Below are positions 63,204-64,000 of a stretch of DNA of 64,000 nt, piece by piece. A program made the position numbers and the translations under genes. A model generated the notes under the pieces. That model saw nothing but the letters and a program-made list of their open reading frames with translations. It searched no databases and was not told the DNA's origin. This DNA is from Alphaproteobacteria bacterium (lineage in GTDB: Bacteria; Pseudomonadota; Alphaproteobacteria; Sphingomonadales; Sphingomonadaceae). How positions within the stretch are numbered: position 1 is the first letter of the stretch; every line of letters begins with the position of its first letter. The stretch is taken from positions 1 to 64,000 of the forward strand of contig JAUHYZ010000004.1 of the NCBI GenBank assembly GCA_030426245.1, written 5' to 3'.

Positions 63204-64000
63204 TCAGAGCACTTCGAACAGGCCGGCTGCGCCCATGCCGCCGCCCACGCACATCGTCACCACGGCATATTTCGCGCCGCGCCGCTTGCCTTCGATCAGT
63301 GCATGGCCGGTGCAGCGCGCACCCGTCATGCCGTAAGGGTGGCCGATCGAGATCGATCCGCCATTGACGTTGAGCAGCTCGTCCGGAATGCCGAGCTTGT
63401 CCCGGCAATAGAGCACCTGGACCGCGAAGGCCTCGTTCAGTTCCCACAGCCCGATATCGCCGACCTTCAACCCGTGGCGTTCCAGCAATTTGGGTACGGC
63501 GAAAACCGGGCCGATGCCCATCTCGTCCGGCTCCGTGCCGGCAACCGCCATCCCGAGATAGCGCCCCATCGGCTGAAGCCCGCGCTTTTCCGCAAGGCCG
63601 GATTCCATGACCACGCAGGCGGAAGAACCATCGGAAAGCTGGCTGGCATTGCCTGCGGTGATCACCCCGCCCGGGACGACGGGATTGAGCGCGGCCAGAG
63701 CTTCCAGCGTGGTTCCGGGCCGGTTGCCTTCGTCTTTCTCGATCGTGACTTCCTGGCTGCTGGTTTCGCCCGATTCCTTGTCCGTCACGGACATGGTCGC
63801 AGTGACCGGCACGATCTCCGCGTCGAAACGGCCCGCTTCCTGCGCAGCGGCGGTCCGCTGCTGCGAGCTCAGGGCATATTCGTCCTGCGCCTCGCGCGCG
63901 ATGCCGTAACGCTTGGCGACGACTTCCGCCGTTTGCAGCATGGGCATGTAGGTCGCGTTGTGCATTGCGACCAGTTCCATATCGAATTCGACGCGCAGGG
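63204..64000 (-). CDS. Acetyl-CoA C-acyltransferase (thiolase), 5' end beyond window
   Basis: The C-terminal ~265 residues of a thiolase, running off the right edge; the track's start at 63980 is internal, since the frame stays open upstream. Visible: [20 protein letters not shown], the substrate-loop [27 protein letters not shown] with the active-site His, and the C-terminal Cys in [15 protein letters not shown]. It either degrades fatty acids (beta-oxidation, FadA-like) or makes acetoacetyl-CoA for PHA; its place beside phaZ makes the latter attractive but this is not decided by sequence. Confidence 0.9.
   Translation of the reverse strand, partial: LRVEFDMELVAMHNATYMPMLQTAEVVAKRYGIAREAQDEYALSSQQRTAAAQEAGRFDAEIVPVTATMSVTDKESGETSSQEVTIEKDEGNRPGTTLEALAALNPVVPGGVITAGNASQLSDGSSACVVMESGLAEKRGLQPMGRYLGMAVAGTEPDEMGIGPVFAVPKLLERHGLKVGDIGLWELNEAFAVQVLYCRDKLGIPDELLNVNGGSISIGHPYGMTGARCTGHALIEGKRRGAKYAVVTMCVGGGMGAAGLFEVL

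Overview
The window looks like core chromosome of a GC-rich (about 64-65%) alphaproteobacterium of the order Sphingomonadales, most likely the Erythrobacteraceae/Sphingomonadaceae group. Reasons: many genes overlap by 4 bp (ATGA/GTGA), GTG and TTG starts are common, there is an exact EcfG-type (alphaproteobacterial general stress sigma factor) promoter GGAAC-N16-CGTT, the gene set includes glnD, a single-gene pabBC fusion, a RibA with a long N-terminal extension and a PHA depolymerase, and there are sphingomonad-style GC-rich palindromic repeats. This placement is inferred from features only; no search was possible. I see no rRNA, tRNA, CRISPR array, transposase or prophage.

Layout. 1-8.6 kb: nadB (runs off the left edge) coupled to an ABC ATPase, a CHCC zinc-finger protein, a GNAT enzyme, a large lower-GC secreted orphan, tldD, a small secreted protein, a DUF924 protein and a methyltransferase-like orphan. 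8.8-18.2 kb: guaA, then a 760-bp stretch with an EcfG promoter, two tiny ORFs with strong Shine-Dalgarno sites and a strong terminator; then a ZIP transporter, gyrB, an AI-2E-family permease, a membrane-anchored protein and a UshA-like lipoprotein nucleotidase. 18.2-24.7 kb: the lgt / MidA-NDUFAF7 methyltransferase / small membrane protein operon on the minus strand, glnD, a cytochrome c' type lipoprotein and a cytochrome b561. 24.7-26.2 kb: an atypical islet with a consensus promoter and operator-like dyads facing a stretch with no convincing gene, followed by one AT-rich HEPN-like gene. 26.2-34.2 kb: YggS, a thiamine-phosphate-synthase-like protein, ftsK, a SnoaL-like protein, an XRE regulator coupled to SulP, a flavin reductase and an SGNH hydrolase. 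34.3-42.6 kb: a membrane diguanylate cyclase, ald, a thioesterase, a palindromic element, oligopeptidase B, aminopeptidase P, a VOC protein and a cupin. 42.6-45.5 kb: an EF-hand protein / response regulator / histidine kinase cassette with a tandem 10-bp-phased operator. 45.5-55.9 kb: a HerA-like ATPase, the pabBC-aminotransferase-pseudouridine synthase-arfB chain, rpmG, lolA, a predicted small RNA, then xth-ribA-GNAT (ribA apparently starts at CTG) and two small lipoproteins. 55.9-64 kb: ppk2, uppP, an M13 metallopeptidase, an MsbA-like exporter, the intracellular PHA depolymerase phaZ with a PhaR-like box, and the end of a thiolase gene that runs off the right edge.

Most of the window is housekeeping: NAD, folate, riboflavin and GMP synthesis, replication/segregation, envelope lipoprotein and lipid-carrier cycles, peptide turnover, PHA and polyphosphate metabolism. 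The parts I judge most worth attention are the EcfG-driven microprotein transcript (10.45-11.08 kb), the HEPN islet and its orphan promoter (25.2-26.2 kb), the EF-hand two-component cassette with its promoter (42.6-45.5 kb) and the structured RNA candidate at 52.4-52.5 kb.
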